Positions 8,728 through 18,179 of a DNA stretch of 64,000 nt are shown here, in pieces. The DNA comes from Paenibacillus sp. P25 (lineage in GTDB: Bacteria; Bacillota; Bacilli; Paenibacillales; NBRC-103111). The stretch covers positions 2,356,001 to 2,420,000 of the forward strand of contig CP085629.1 of the NCBI GenBank assembly GCA_024704175.1, in the 5' to 3' direction. Below the pieces are notes generated by a model. It searched no databases, was not told the DNA's origin, and worked only from the letters and a program-made list of their open reading frames with translations. The position numbers and the translations under genes were made by a program. Each line of letters starts with the position of its first letter. Positions within the stretch are counted from its first letter, which is position 1.

Positions 8728-8812
8728 ACGGCTCCCCCTTCACTCCTTCTGTTTTACCAAGATTATACTGTAGCATAGATTTGCGATTCATGTAACCAGT
8801 TGCCGGGCTCCC

Positions 8813-10152
8813 TTACCCCCTGTCCTTGACCCCCCGAAAGTCAAAATATAGGCTGAACATGAGACAAAGCACGGTGATCCATGGCATTAATCTAAGTTCA
8901 AAATCGTCCCAGAATTCCCATCCGTAAAAGAAGCCCATTAGCGAAAAAAGCATCAGCAGTACGGCGATATTGAGGTAGGTTAATTTCAAGGACACGAGAA
9001 TCCGTAAGGCGTTTGCCGTTATAGCCGCGGCCTTGGTTTTAAGAGGGACTCTTTGGGAACTTGGCGCGGCCCCAAGCTTACGGAGCTTCGCCACACCCCA
9101 GAGCAGCGGCGGGAGGAGAAGCCCGGGAAAAATGACATAAAACGTCCAAATTCTCGAGGTCATCATTGTTTCGTAAGCTTTATTAGGAAAAGTGATGATA
9201 GAAAGAACGACTGCGATCATGCCCAGCGGGAAAGTGAGCGGCCGGTGATCTTTCAGCTCGAGCGTCTGACTGAGCACCTTAACGCAGGAAAAAAGGTAAC
9301 CGTCGCCTTAATATAAATGGTCAAAAACCATACGGCGGCCATAATCGCTTCAATCCGCTGCAGGAAGTGACCCACATTAATCTTCTTTACTAAGGCATAG
9401 GAAGGATAGGTTTCCCTCGCAGTGAGCTCCGGGCCCAGCACCAGAATGCTTAGAACAATTACCGTAAATAAGGTGCTTGAGCCAACCAGCATCCCTTTCA
9501 CTAAAGAGCTTTTCGCTTTTTCCGTATCACTTACGTAAGGGATGATCATCAGAAAAAGGACGAGCTCCAAGTAAGGGATACCCACGAAGGGAATCACTGC
9601 ACGGATAACGGGCTTCATCCCCGCTTCAAAGACCGGCAGAATATGCTCCGGTTCGATCTGCGGCGTTAAAGTCAGGACCGAAAAGACGAAAAACAGAAAA
9701 AGCAAGGGAAAGAAAATCTGGACCGTTCGGGCCAAAGGTTCCATTCCGCCCCGGACCCCCATGATCATGAGACAAAGAAAGATGATATTAACCACTTCAA
9801 CCGGCGTATTCGGCAAATTGTGCGTAACGACAAATTCGCCTATGTCCCTGATCAAGAAGGAAGAAAACAGCAAACAGAAGGTGAAGAACCATAAAGAAAT
9901 GACTTTGCCTGCCCATTTTCCCAGAATGAGCTCCGTATACTGCACCAGGCTCTTGCCCGGAAACCTCCCGGCGAGAGAGGCATATAGCCGGACCAGCAGC
10001 AGTCCGATGCCTATGGTTAGAAGCGCAGCCAGCCAGGCGTCCTGCCCGGCTTCGGCCGCAAGCCCCGAAGGGACGATAAGGATCGAGTCGCCGACGGTAA
10101 ACATGTTCACAAGCAGGGAAAATTGGGTTGGCGTGATTTTCTCTTTTTCCAT
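8813..10152 (-). CDS. Spore germination permease, GerAB/GerKB type (endospore transporter family), frameshifted, C-terminally extended
   Basis: Integral membrane B subunit of a GerA-type germinant receptor, APC superfamily, about ten membrane segments. ITPTQFSLLVNMFTVGDSIL at the N-terminus and GHFLQRIEAIMAAVWFLTIYIKA near TM8 are typical. One frameshift lies near 9285, inside the A-rich stretch after TVTFF. The family normally ends shortly after the last helix, at about AKLRK. Here the frame continues for about 85 residues with two more hydrophobic segments (about 8930-8975 and 8835-8900), so it is either a real extension or a fused small gene. It is the last gene of the A-C-B operon. Confidence 0.8.
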
Positions 10153-10168
10153 CGTCTGCTCACCTTCT

Positions 10169-11431
10169 TTATTGCGAATCGCCGCTCGGCTCGGGAAGAT
10201 CTTTGAGAAAGGAGTTCGTCACCGTCCCTACCCGTCTGATGTTGACCTTGGCGCTGATCCGGACGGCGGCTTCGGGAAACACATCCTCGTGCCAGCGTTT
10301 CATTAGACCTTTCCAAGCTTTGGGGTCGGCGCGGTGCATCACTTCGCCGAGTCCGAGGATATCGCTCTTAAGACTGCGCGCTTTCTTCAGGGCCTGCTCG
10401 ATGCTGCTTTTGATCTCATCTTCGGCTTTTTGTTCGAATTGCCGGATCGTCGCTGTTTTAGTAAGATCGATGTCTTTGCATTGAACTTCGCCGATATTGC
10501 CTTCCGCACGGACAAGGATCTCGAAGGACGGTTTGCCGCTGGCCATCTTCCCTTTCACCTCCGTATGGTCGCGGATCATTTCCACATTGGCGAATTCCTT
10601 TGAACGCATCCCCGCCGCTTTCCCGCTGCCCGCAGGACAGGCAAATTGAATCAGCGTACTCTGGACTTTTCCTTTTTGCGTGAAATGATAGCCTTTCGAC
10701 TCCTTCTCGGATAACCATCCGATCATTTTATCCGATTTGTTGAATACAGCCATCCCGGAATAAACTACTCTGGCACCAGGCATAATTCTTTGGACATTGT
10801 CCGAGGTTTCCCCATTTGCTTGTTGCCCGAGACTTTAATTCCGGTCAGCACGGCGCTTTTGCCTTTGGAGGCCAGTTCGTTGATCAGCTCATCCAATTTT
10901 ACCGTAGATGTAACCGCCCATTCCCTTTCCGATTTTTCAATTTTCGAGAACATGTTCTGGGAAGGGATTTTATCCAGGGGGTCAAGATGCTTAGAACCGT
11001 CCTTGCCGTTTCGCCCTTTGCCACCACAAGATAGAAATCCGTCCGCATTTGGTAGTTCCTCGATAAGTGATCCAGCACTTCACCCATCCCTTCCCTGGCC
11101 ACCTCTTCGCCGATGATCGCCATCTGCAGATGCGAGAGATAGATGATCCGCGGAGCCTTAACCGACATTCGCTTAATCGCCTCGAAGAGGGTTGCTCCCT
11201 TGGCGGAATAAAGGGTTGCCGGTGCCCGTCCGCCTCCCCTCCGCCCCCTTCCTTGGACGCGATTTCTCCGGGATTGACGAATTGCGCGGTTAATTCATAT
11301 TGATCGCCCGCCTTATCGATCCCCAGGGCGGTTACAAGGCCGATCTCATTCAACTCCCGGCGGTCCCAGCACCCCGGAAGGATAAGGCAGGACAAAACCG
11401 TCATTACAAGCATGGCCCGTCGTTTTCCCAT
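10169..11431 (-). CDS. Spore germination lipoprotein, GerAC/GerKC type, frameshifted
   Basis: C subunit of a germinant receptor. The signal peptide ends in a lipobox LPGC (Cys about residue 21), followed by the hallmark WDRRELNE. Restored length is near 420 aa. The frame is broken near 11230 (G run after ASKEGGG), near 10975 (after LSILTP) and near 10812 (GNKQMG, where one G is missing from a G run). With these cured, it continues as NVQRIMPGARVVYSGMAVF to the end. It lies 19 bp downstream of the A subunit gene. It should sit in the inner spore membrane facing the germinant side. Confidence 0.82.
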
Positions 11432-11449
11432 CGCACATTCTCCTTTCCC

Positions 11450-13054
11450 TCAGGAGCCTCGGGGGTCCGGCTTCAGATCGGAAGTCGGCGGGTTTTGTTC
11501 CCGCTGGGTGTTGTTTTGATTGATCAAGCGGGGACGGGCAAACATCCCCCACCAAGGGACACGGAAGACCGCATCCTTCTGATCCGCCATAATGAACGGA
11601 CCGAAGGGCGCCATGTACGGAATCCCGAAAGACCGCAGACTGCACAGATGAAGCACCAGCGCAATCAGGCCTACGGTAATGCCGTACAGCCCGAAGGAGG
11701 CAGCGAGCAGCATCATTGGAAAGCGCAGCATGCGGATCGAAATCGCCATATTGAAGGCCGGAAAAACAAAGTTCGCGATCGCCGTAATCGAGACGACGAT
11801 GACCATGGATGCGGAGACGATGCCCGCCCTTACGGCCGCCTCCCCGATAACCAGCGCGCCGACAATGGATACCGCTTGACCTACGGTTCTCGGCAGGCGG
11901 ACGCCGGCTTCCCGCAAAATTTCAAAGGCCACTTCCATAATGAAGGCTTCTACGAAAGCGGGAAAAGGAACCCCTTCGCGCTGTGCCGCCAGACTGATGA
12001 GAAGACCGGTCGGTATCATTTCCTGATGAAAGGTAGTAATGGCAATATATAAGGAAGGGCCCAGCAGGGCGATACCCAAGCTTAAGATGCGCAGAAGGCG
12101 AATCAATACGGCAATATCCGCGCGCTGGGCATAATCCTCCGACACCTGAAAAAAATGGATGAACAAAGACGGGACGAGCAGCACAAACGGCGTTCCGTCC
12201 ACCAGGATCGCAACCCGGCCTTCCATCAGCCCCGCGGCGATCACATCCGGCCGTTCCGTATGAAAGACGGTGGGGAACGGCGAGTAGCTCGAGTCTTGGA
12301 TCAGCTCCTCAATGTACCCGCTCTCCAGAATCCCGTCGATGACGATCCGGTTCAGTCTCCTGCGCACCTCCTCAACAACCTTGTCGTTCGCAATCCCCTT
12401 GATATACATGATGGCGACATCGGTTTTGCTGACAGTACCGATCACCCTGGTTTCGAGCCATAGATGAGGGTCCTTGATTTTGCGGCGGATCAGCGCCGTA
12501 TTGGTTCTGATATTCTCGGAGAACCCTTCTCGGGGGCCGCGGACCACGGTTTGGGAGGTAGGCTCGGTGACCCCGCGCTCTTCCCACTGGCCCATTGCGA
12601 CCGTGAAGCCCTGGGCGTAGCCGTCCAGCAGGATCACGGCATCCCCGGAGAGCAATTGGGTAAATAATGTGTTGAAATCGGCTACATCCCTAATCTCCGA
12701 AACGGTAAGCGCGCGGTCCTTCAGCTTCTGCAAGGCGCCGGGAAGTGTGCCGGTCTGTTCGGCCAAAGTCAGCACTCCGTCCGCCATTAGTGCTTCCAAG
12801 ATGAAGCGGTCCACGGATTTAACGTCGGTCAGGCCATCGGTATAGAGAACCGCTGCGCGTAGCGTTCCTCCTTCTCCGACGGCAACTTCTCTGATGATTA
12901 AATCCGTGCTGTTGCCCAGCGTCTCCCGCACCTTTTGCAGATTCTCCCGGAGGCTGGGGCGCAAAGCCGCGTCCGTCCCGAACGGTGTAGCCGGCGGGTT
13001 CGGATCGGGCCTGGATGATTTTCGTATTTTTTGCAGCACTTTAAAAAAACCCAT
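11450..13054 (-). CDS. Spore germination protein, GerAA/GerKA type (A subunit)
   Basis: 534 aa, intact. A hydrophilic N-terminal domain of about 290 residues (including VVRGPREGFSENIRTNTALIRRKI and GYIEELIQDSSYSPFPT) precedes four to five membrane segments from about residue 300 (FVLLVPSLFIHFF, GIALLGPSLYIAI, AVSIVGALVIGEAAV, ITAIANFVFP). The tail is proline-rich and hydrophilic. This matches the A subunit of GerA-type receptors, which now are known to form nutrient-gated channels. The start is ATG at 13054 behind AGGGGGCC. It lies between a B gene upstream and the C gene downstream in one minus-strand operon. Confidence 0.93.
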   Translation of the reverse strand: MGFFKVLQKIRKSSRPDPNPPATPFGTDAALRPSLRENLQKVRETLGNSTDLIIREVAVGEGGTLRAAVLYTDGLTDVKSVDRFILEALMADGVLTLAEQTGTLPGALQKLKDRALTVSEIRDVADFNTLFTQLLSGDAVILLDGYAQGFTVAMGQWEERGVTEPTSQTVVRGPREGFSENIRTNTALIRRKIKDPHLWLETRVIGTVSKTDVAIMYIKGIANDKVVEEVRRRLNRIVIDGILESGYIEELIQDSSYSPFPTVFHTERPDVIAAGLMEGRVAILVDGTPFVLLVPSLFIHFFQVSEDYAQRADIAVLIRLLRILSLGIALLGPSLYIAITTFHQEMIPTGLLISLAAQREGVPFPAFVEAFIMEVAFEILREAGVRLPRTVGQAVSIVGALVIGEAAVRAGIVSASMVIVVSITAIANFVFPAFNMAISIRMLRFPMMLLAASFGLYGITVGLIALVLHLCSLRSFGIPYMAPFGPFIMADQKDAVFRVPWWGMFARPRLINQNNTQREQNPPTSDLKPDPRGS

Positions 13055-13132
13055 GCCTGGCCCCCTAGTCGTCCAAAGGATTCTTGTATTTTATACCATT
13101 CCGACCTTTTTCATGTAAGAACGCTTCTAGGC

Positions 13133-14233
13133 TTATGACTTCCGCTTTTCCACCCTTTGACGGATATGATGGATGATCAGCAGCAGCGGCGGGATGCCGG
13201 CCGAGAAGACCGTGAAGATATATTTCAACGATAATTTCCCTTGACTCAAATGCTCAGTAATGTTCCTGGCGATCAAAGTGGAGAGGAACAAAACGATAGT
13301 TCCCGTCAAAACCACATATTTTCGCTGATTTTTTACGTTGAACAGATCCGTCAGCCCTGTATAGGCGGCATAATAGAACACGGCCACCTTAAAAAAATCG
13401 CCGATAATCAGCGTCAGCACGGCCAAGGCATCCAGGCGCTCGAGAAAATGGCCGATCGTCACTTTGTCGACGGTTTTGAGGAGAGGAAATACGCTATTCG
13501 TTACATTCGTGACTCCGAGGGTTGCGATCTCCACGAGGATGGTGATGATTAAGATCAGACCGCTTAAGCCCATAGCGGCAAGCCCGCTTTTTAATACGGC
13601 ATCCCGCTTATTTAATAACGGGAACATCATGGTGAAGCAGACCGTCTCGCCGAAGGGAAACATAAGAACTTGCGGGTAGGCGGCCGTAAGGACGGGCTTC
13701 CATCCGTTTTCCAGTACCGGGAGGAGATTTTCGATTTTGACCGCATTCGAGAAAAAGATCAGTACATTGCCTGTGAATCCGAACAGAATGATGATCATGA
13801 AGAAGATCTCTGCCGCCCTGCCAAGAACTTCAAGCCCAAGGAATACAGCATATGCGACAATGAGAATCATTAACGTACTCATCATCAGCAAGGGGGTGTG
13901 ATAATAGCTAGCTGTGGTGAGCAGTTCGCTGGCGTCGCGCAAATCCCGTGCGGTGCCATAGAAGAAGAAGAGGACATAGAGAAGCCCCACAGGCCAGCCC
14001 ACCCACTTGCCAAGGATTCGCTGGATATAGCTTGTCAGCGGCAAATCGGGATAATGAACGAACAGCCGGTAATACAGGAGGTATAGAACTAGCCCGCCAA
14101 GCAGTCCGAGAAATATGGCAAGCCAAGCGTCCCGCTTGGCTTCCATGCCGAGCGGAACGACGAGCGCCGTGCCGATTTCAAATAGAACGATTAGAGTGAA
14201 CAGCTGGTTGGGACTGATTTTGGTTTGTTCCAT
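13133..14233 (-). CDS. Spore germination permease, GerAB/GerKB type (B subunit), intact
   Basis: 366 aa, intact, about ten membrane segments. KISPNQLFTLIVLFEIGTALVVPLG at the N-terminus and GHFLERLDALAVLTLIIGDFFKVAVF near TM8 match the endospore permease family. The C-terminus ends in a basic tail as usual for the family. It is the first gene of the minus-strand germination operon (B-A-C-B). Starts with ATG at 14233 (GTGGAG upstream). It differs clearly from the other two B genes in the window, so each may give the receptor a distinct germinant specificity; that is inference from the known role of B subunits in ligand recognition. Confidence 0.92.
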   Translation of the reverse strand: MEQTKISPNQLFTLIVLFEIGTALVVPLGMEAKRDAWLAIFLGLLGGLVLYLLYYRLFVHYPDLPLTSYIQRILGKWVGWPVGLLYVLFFFYGTARDLRDASELLTTASYYHTPLLMMSTLMILIVAYAVFLGLEVLGRAAEIFFMIIILFGFTGNVLIFFSNAVKIENLLPVLENGWKPVLTAAYPQVLMFPFGETVCFTMMFPLLNKRDAVLKSGLAAMGLSGLILIITILVEIATLGVTNVTNSVFPLLKTVDKVTIGHFLERLDALAVLTLIIGDFFKVAVFYYAAYTGLTDLFNVKNQRKYVVLTGTIVLFLSTLIARNITEHLSQGKLSLKYIFTVFSAGIPPLLLIIHHIRQRVEKRKS

Positions 14234-14374
14234 AGGGTGGCTCCACGGGAAGTAAAACTATTGTACTTATTTCGATTTCATAAAAGTCCTCGCTCAAAAA
14301 TCTTGTTTATTATATCCAATGGATGAAAATAATAACGGAGGTATGTAAGAAATCTTCAGATTAGGGGGCAGTCT

Positions 14375-14608
14375 ATGCTGGGGGTGATTGGAATCGTCTC
14401 GGCTTCCATTGTGATCGCAATCATCGAAATCCCCTCTTTGTTGGAGCGGAAGCTTAGGAAAGAGCTGTGGGTTTTCTCTCTGCTCCTGCTTATGGGGACC
14501 GCATTAAGCTGCGCGAAGATGCTCGGCGCGAACCTTCCCAATCCGTCGGATTGGCTGACCGTGGTGCTGAAGCCCGTGAGCGACGCTCTGTTTCAACTAT
14601 TAAAGTAA
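14375..14608 (+). CDS. Small two-TM protein associated with germination genes
   Basis: 77 aa with two predicted membrane segments (about residues 2-20, IGIVSASIVIAIIEI, and 31-48, WVFSLLLLMGTALSCAKM). The start is ATG at 14375 after a good AGGGGG at the right distance. It ends 14 bp before the start of the third B gene and is probably translated with it. Small membrane proteins of this type accompany some GerA-family operons in Bacillales and can modulate receptor function, but I do not recognise this one by name. Confidence 0.7.
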   Translation: MLGVIGIVSASIVIAIIEIPSLLERKLRKELWVFSLLLLMGTALSCAKMLGANLPNPSDWLTVVLKPVSDALFQLLK

Positions 14609-14622
14609 CGGGAGGCCGGGCC

Positions 14623-15730
14623 ATGCAGGAAGAAGTGAGAATCTCAGCCCGCCAGTTCAGGCTCTTGGTTATCTTCTACCTGATCGGCGACTCCATCATC
14701 GTCGCCCCCTCCAGCCTGTCCGCCGATGCCAAGCAGGATGCCTGGATTGCCGTTCTCATCGGAACATTGGCAGGCATGCTGGTGGTACGGCTGTATAATG
14801 CGGTTCGGCGAATCGCGCCGGATGCCACCTTAATCGAACTGAATGGCAGGCTGTTCGGGAAATGGGCCGGACTCGCCCTCTCCCTTCTTTATACCTTCTT
14901 TACCTTCATCTTCGCCTCGGATGTCTTGTTTTATCTGGGCAATTTCCTGACCACACAGGTGCTCGCCGCGGACCCCGATTCAGATGCTGAATATTATTTT
15001 TATGCTGGTTGTTGTCATGGGAGTTCGTCTGGGGATCGAAACGCTGGCCCGCGCCGCAGAAGTTATGTTTCCCTGGTTCATCCTGTTGTTTCTGGCCTTA
15101 GCGGTATTCAGCTTGCCCCTGATCCGGATCGAGAACATCCAGCCGGTTATGGAGGCCGGAGCGAAGCCGATTCTGCGGGCTTCCATCACGTTTTTGAGCT
15201 TTTCCTTTTTTTCGCTTTTTTCCTTCCTCATGCTACCCGCTTCATATATGAACCATCCGAAAAAGGCGGAGAAAGCCTTTTATTCCGGTGGCGTAACAAG
15301 CGGACTGATGTTGTTTATCATCGTGGGCCTAGCCATTCTGGTGCTGGGTCCGGACATTACGGCAATAAAAATCTATCCCAGCTATACTTTGGCCAGAAAA
15401 ATAAGCATCGGGCATTTCCTGCAGCGGATGGAAGCCCTTATTGCAATCATCTGGCTGTTTTCGCTGTACTTCAAGCTGTGTTTGTATTTTCATGCCACGG
15501 TTCATGGCGTTTACCGAATATTGAAGTTAAGGGACACCCGCGCGGTAATTGTGCCGTTAGGCATTCTTGTGGCGTTATATTCGCTTGTGGTCTTTCCAAG
15601 TACGACGTACCAGCAGACCTTCGATACCAAAATTTGGATTCCGTGCAGTATTCTCTTAGGCTTGGTCTATCCTCTGGTCTTGTTAGGCGTATCGCGGCTG
15701 AGAAAAGCAGGCGGCAGCGAAGGTTCATAA
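14623..15730 (+). CDS. Third spore germination permease, GerAB/GerKB type, frameshifted
   Basis: About 370 aa when restored. ISARQFRLLVIFYLIGDSII at the N-terminus closely parallels the first B protein. After the break it continues MLNIIFMLVVVMGVRLGIETLARAAEV and later ISIGHFLQRMEALIAIIWLFSLY. The frame breaks near 14970, in GCGGACCCCG just before TPIQMLNI. ATG at 14623 follows GGAGG. It is transcribed away from the B-A-C-B operon, together with the small two-TM gene. It has no A or C partner of its own, so it may be an alternative B subunit. Confidence 0.82.
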
Positions 15731-15870
15731 AACTATCAATGCAATTCTATGAAAACTCAACGACGCATATGGTCATGTACCGTCTCCCCCTCTATCTTCT
15801 TGAATACGATGGATTTTAGGTAGATTTAAAGAGTCTACTTCCATTCCATCATGTATTGGAGGAGATTAGT

Positions 15871-16074
15871 GTGAGATTTGTAATGAAACTGCGCGGTTAT
15901 ATTGGAAAAAATGTGGAGCTCGTGCTGTCGAACGGAGATGTCGTAAGAGGTGTTCTGATAGAAGTGAACAGTTCCTATGTCATCGTTCGGGCCCCGGGCG
16001 TACCCGGCTATGACGGAGAGGAAGAAGTGCTGGTCCGCACCCGTGTGATTGATTATGTTCGGGTTCTTTCCTAA
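15871..16074 (+). CDS. DUF2642-like small protein
   Basis: 67 aa. LRGYIGKNVELVLSNGDVVRG followed by VLIEVNSSYVIVRAP is a small SH3/Sm-like beta-barrel pattern, as in DUF2642 spore-associated proteins. The start is GTG at 15871, seven bases behind GGAGGAGATTAG; an in-frame TTG-type start at 15856 lacks a ribosome binding site. The gene overlaps the glycosyltransferase that follows by 20 bp, so it is the first gene of the glycosylation operon. Function unknown. Confidence 0.65.
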   Translation: MRFVMKLRGYIGKNVELVLSNGDVVRGVLIEVNSSYVIVRAPGVPGYDGEEEVLVRTRVIDYVRVLS

Positions 16075-17482
16075 ATACTGGAAGATCGCCCGGAAATCCG
16101 TCTGCCTCCTCGTCGTTTCGTCACGAAGCCCCGAATCGCTCACGGATTTCGTTACCCGCCGCCGGAATCTGACCTGCGGCTGGAGCGGAATCCAATATAT
16201 AGGCCCCGAGGCCGATCTGAAGCGTCGTCCGGACCAGGCACCGTCCGGTGAGATCGTTGTGGTAACGGACGACCGGGCTGACATAGCGGATCTGCAGCGG
16301 ATGGTCGAGCCTCTGGAATGCGGCCGGGCTGACGCAGTCCTGTCCTTATGGAACGGCGGGCCGGGTGCCAACCGTTTATCCCCTTTGCCCCTTTGGAACC
16401 GGTTGATCAATGAGTTTGCCGGGTGTCCCGAACTGGAGAGCGCCTCCTTTATGCATGTCCCGTTCGCCTTGACTCGGGACGCTTGGCGCACAGCGGGCGG
16501 CCTCCGTATGCTGATGCATCCTGCCGAAGCCCATGTCCGGCTGATCCAGTCCACGCTTCGAATCCTTGTCCACGAAAGCAGCGGATCCCCTTCCTCTTCG
16601 TTGCCCAATGCCTTGATCGCCGAGCGGCTGGAGGCCTTCCTTTCTCTTCAGCCTCCTCCCCGGGGACGGTGGACCGACGGTGAAAGAAGAAGGGATCTGG
16701 TTGAACGTCTGAATCAAGGCACCCTGCTTCTCCCTCCGTTTCATCGGGGAGCCGACTTCTCTCCGCAGGCGGAAGGCGGGGCAAGGAAGACCTTGTCCGT
16801 CATCATTCCGGTCCGGAATGAAGAAGCGACCATCGGGGAAGTGATCCGGGAAGCCCGGAAGCTGGCTCCGAGTGAAATCCTCGTGGTAGTCAACGGATCA
16901 TCCGACCGGACCGAATCCATCGCCCGTGAACAAGGAGCGGGAACGATCGTATTTCAGGAACCGCTCGGTACGGATGTCGGACGGGCGATCGGCGCATACG
17001 CCGCCCAAGGCGAGCTGCTGCTGTTCCTGGACGGAGATTTCGTCATTCCGGGAGACGAGCTCCGGCCTTTCACGGAGCTCGTCTCCACCCGGTGCGATCT
17101 GGCTGTCAACCGCTTGAATCACCATTTGCAATTGCGCTATCCGCCCGGTACGGTGACGGCGCTGAAATATGCACTCAATACGGCGCTCGGCCGGGAGGAA
17201 CTGGAGAATGCTTCCATGGTCAGTGTACCGTTCGCCATGAACCGGCGGGCCTTGGAGGTCATCCATTGGTCTCAGCTGCTTTGCCCGCCCAAGGCTTACG
17301 CCTTGGGGCTGCTCGGCGGGCTTCGGCGCCTGCCGGCTAACCGCATCGAGGTCGATCGGATGAACCGGTATCGCCCCTGGAAGCACGCTTCGGCGGGTGA
17401 ACGCTTTTCGCCTGCCGCTATGCAGATTATCGGAGATCATATCGAAGCCCTGCATGTCATCAAGGATAGAAAAGGAGAATGA
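16055..17482 (+). CDS. Glycosyltransferase family 2 protein with a degenerate N-terminal half
   Basis: 475 aa. Residues from about 248 carry a clear GT-A fold: LSVIIPVRNEEATIGEVI, VVNGSSDRT, and the metal-binding LFLDGDFVIPG (DGD). The first 240 residues have a weak, similar-sized fold with VVVTDD but no clear catalytic motifs, so it looks like a duplicated and decayed GT domain. The start is ATG at 16055, inside the preceding DUF2642 frame, implying coupled translation. No membrane segment is seen. The nucleotide sugar and acceptor are unknown. Confidence 0.82.
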   Translation: MFGFFPKYWKIARKSVCLLVVSSRSPESLTDFVTRRRNLTCGWSGIQYIGPEADLKRRPDQAPSGEIVVVTDDRADIADLQRMVEPLECGRADAVLSLWNGGPGANRLSPLPLWNRLINEFAGCPELESASFMHVPFALTRDAWRTAGGLRMLMHPAEAHVRLIQSTLRILVHESSGSPSSSLPNALIAERLEAFLSLQPPPRGRWTDGERRRDLVERLNQGTLLLPPFHRGADFSPQAEGGARKTLSVIIPVRNEEATIGEVIREARKLAPSEILVVVNGSSDRTESIAREQGAGTIVFQEPLGTDVGRAIGAYAAQGELLLFLDGDFVIPGDELRPFTELVSTRCDLAVNRLNHHLQLRYPPGTVTALKYALNTALGREELENASMVSVPFAMNRRALEVIHWSQLLCPPKAYALGLLGGLRRLPANRIEVDRMNRYRPWKHASAGERFSPAAMQIIGDHIEALHVIKDRKGE

Positions 17483-17489
17483 AACCGTC

Positions 17490-18173
17490 ATGTTCACACG
17501 AGAACCCGGCAAGGTCAGTGTCGTCATCACAAACTATAACCGGGAAGCCTATCTGAAGGAATGCTTGGATAGTCTGCGCCGGCAGACGTATCCGAATCTA
17601 GAGATGATCTTGGTGGACGATGCTTCCACCGACCGTTCCGTAGAGGTAGTGCAGGAATGGATGGAAGAAAACGGCGCCGAGGTCATAATCGTTCGCATGC
17701 CCAGGAACGCAGGCTTCTCCGGCGCGATGTCCACAGGCTTTTTCCTCGCCCGGGGTGAATATATCGCCGTTCAGGATTCCGACGACTTTTCTCACCCGGC
17801 CCGATTGGAGAAGCAGGTGGAATTTATGCAAAAGCATCCGGATGTCGCCCTGGTCGGGACCAACTACGCTTCCTTCAAGGATGGAGCCAAGCGTCATTAC
17901 GTTCCCGCGAACTGGCTTATGTACGGCGAGTCCATCAGAGCCGTTTACCGGAACGGGGGTCACTGCGTATGCCATGGCACCATCCTGTTCCGTGGAGCGG
18001 TCTTCGACCGGATCGGAGGGCTGACCCGGAAGATCAAAGGCGCCGAGGATTATGAATTTATCGTGAAGTTTCTCGATATCGGGGCCCGGATCGAGAATCT
18101 TCCCGAGGTACTGTATTACTACCGTTCGCATGAGAATCAGAGGTCTCTGGCCTATTTTGGAAAGAAAGGATGA
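17490..18173 (+). CDS. Glycosyltransferase family 2 protein
   Basis: 227 aa, single GT-A domain. VSVVITNYNREAYLKECLDSL, VDDASTDRS, and YIAVQDSDDFSHP (DSDD metal site) are the classical GT2 motifs. ATG at 17490 follows AAAGGAG. It starts eight bases after the preceding glycosyltransferase, and the next one starts six bases after its stop, so they are one operon. The size is typical of enzymes adding single residues to a surface glycan. The substrate is unknown. Confidence 0.9.
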   Translation: MFTREPGKVSVVITNYNREAYLKECLDSLRRQTYPNLEMILVDDASTDRSVEVVQEWMEENGAEVIIVRMPRNAGFSGAMSTGFFLARGEYIAVQDSDDFSHPARLEKQVEFMQKHPDVALVGTNYASFKDGAKRHYVPANWLMYGESIRAVYRNGGHCVCHGTILFRGAVFDRIGGLTRKIKGAEDYEFIVKFLDIGARIENLPEVLYYYRSHENQRSLAYFGKKG

Positions 18174-18179
18174 TGGTTT

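Noticed and set aside
14234..14374. Forespore (sigma-G) promoters between the divergent germination operons
   Set aside because: The spacing and -10 consensus could not be matched convincingly on either strand.
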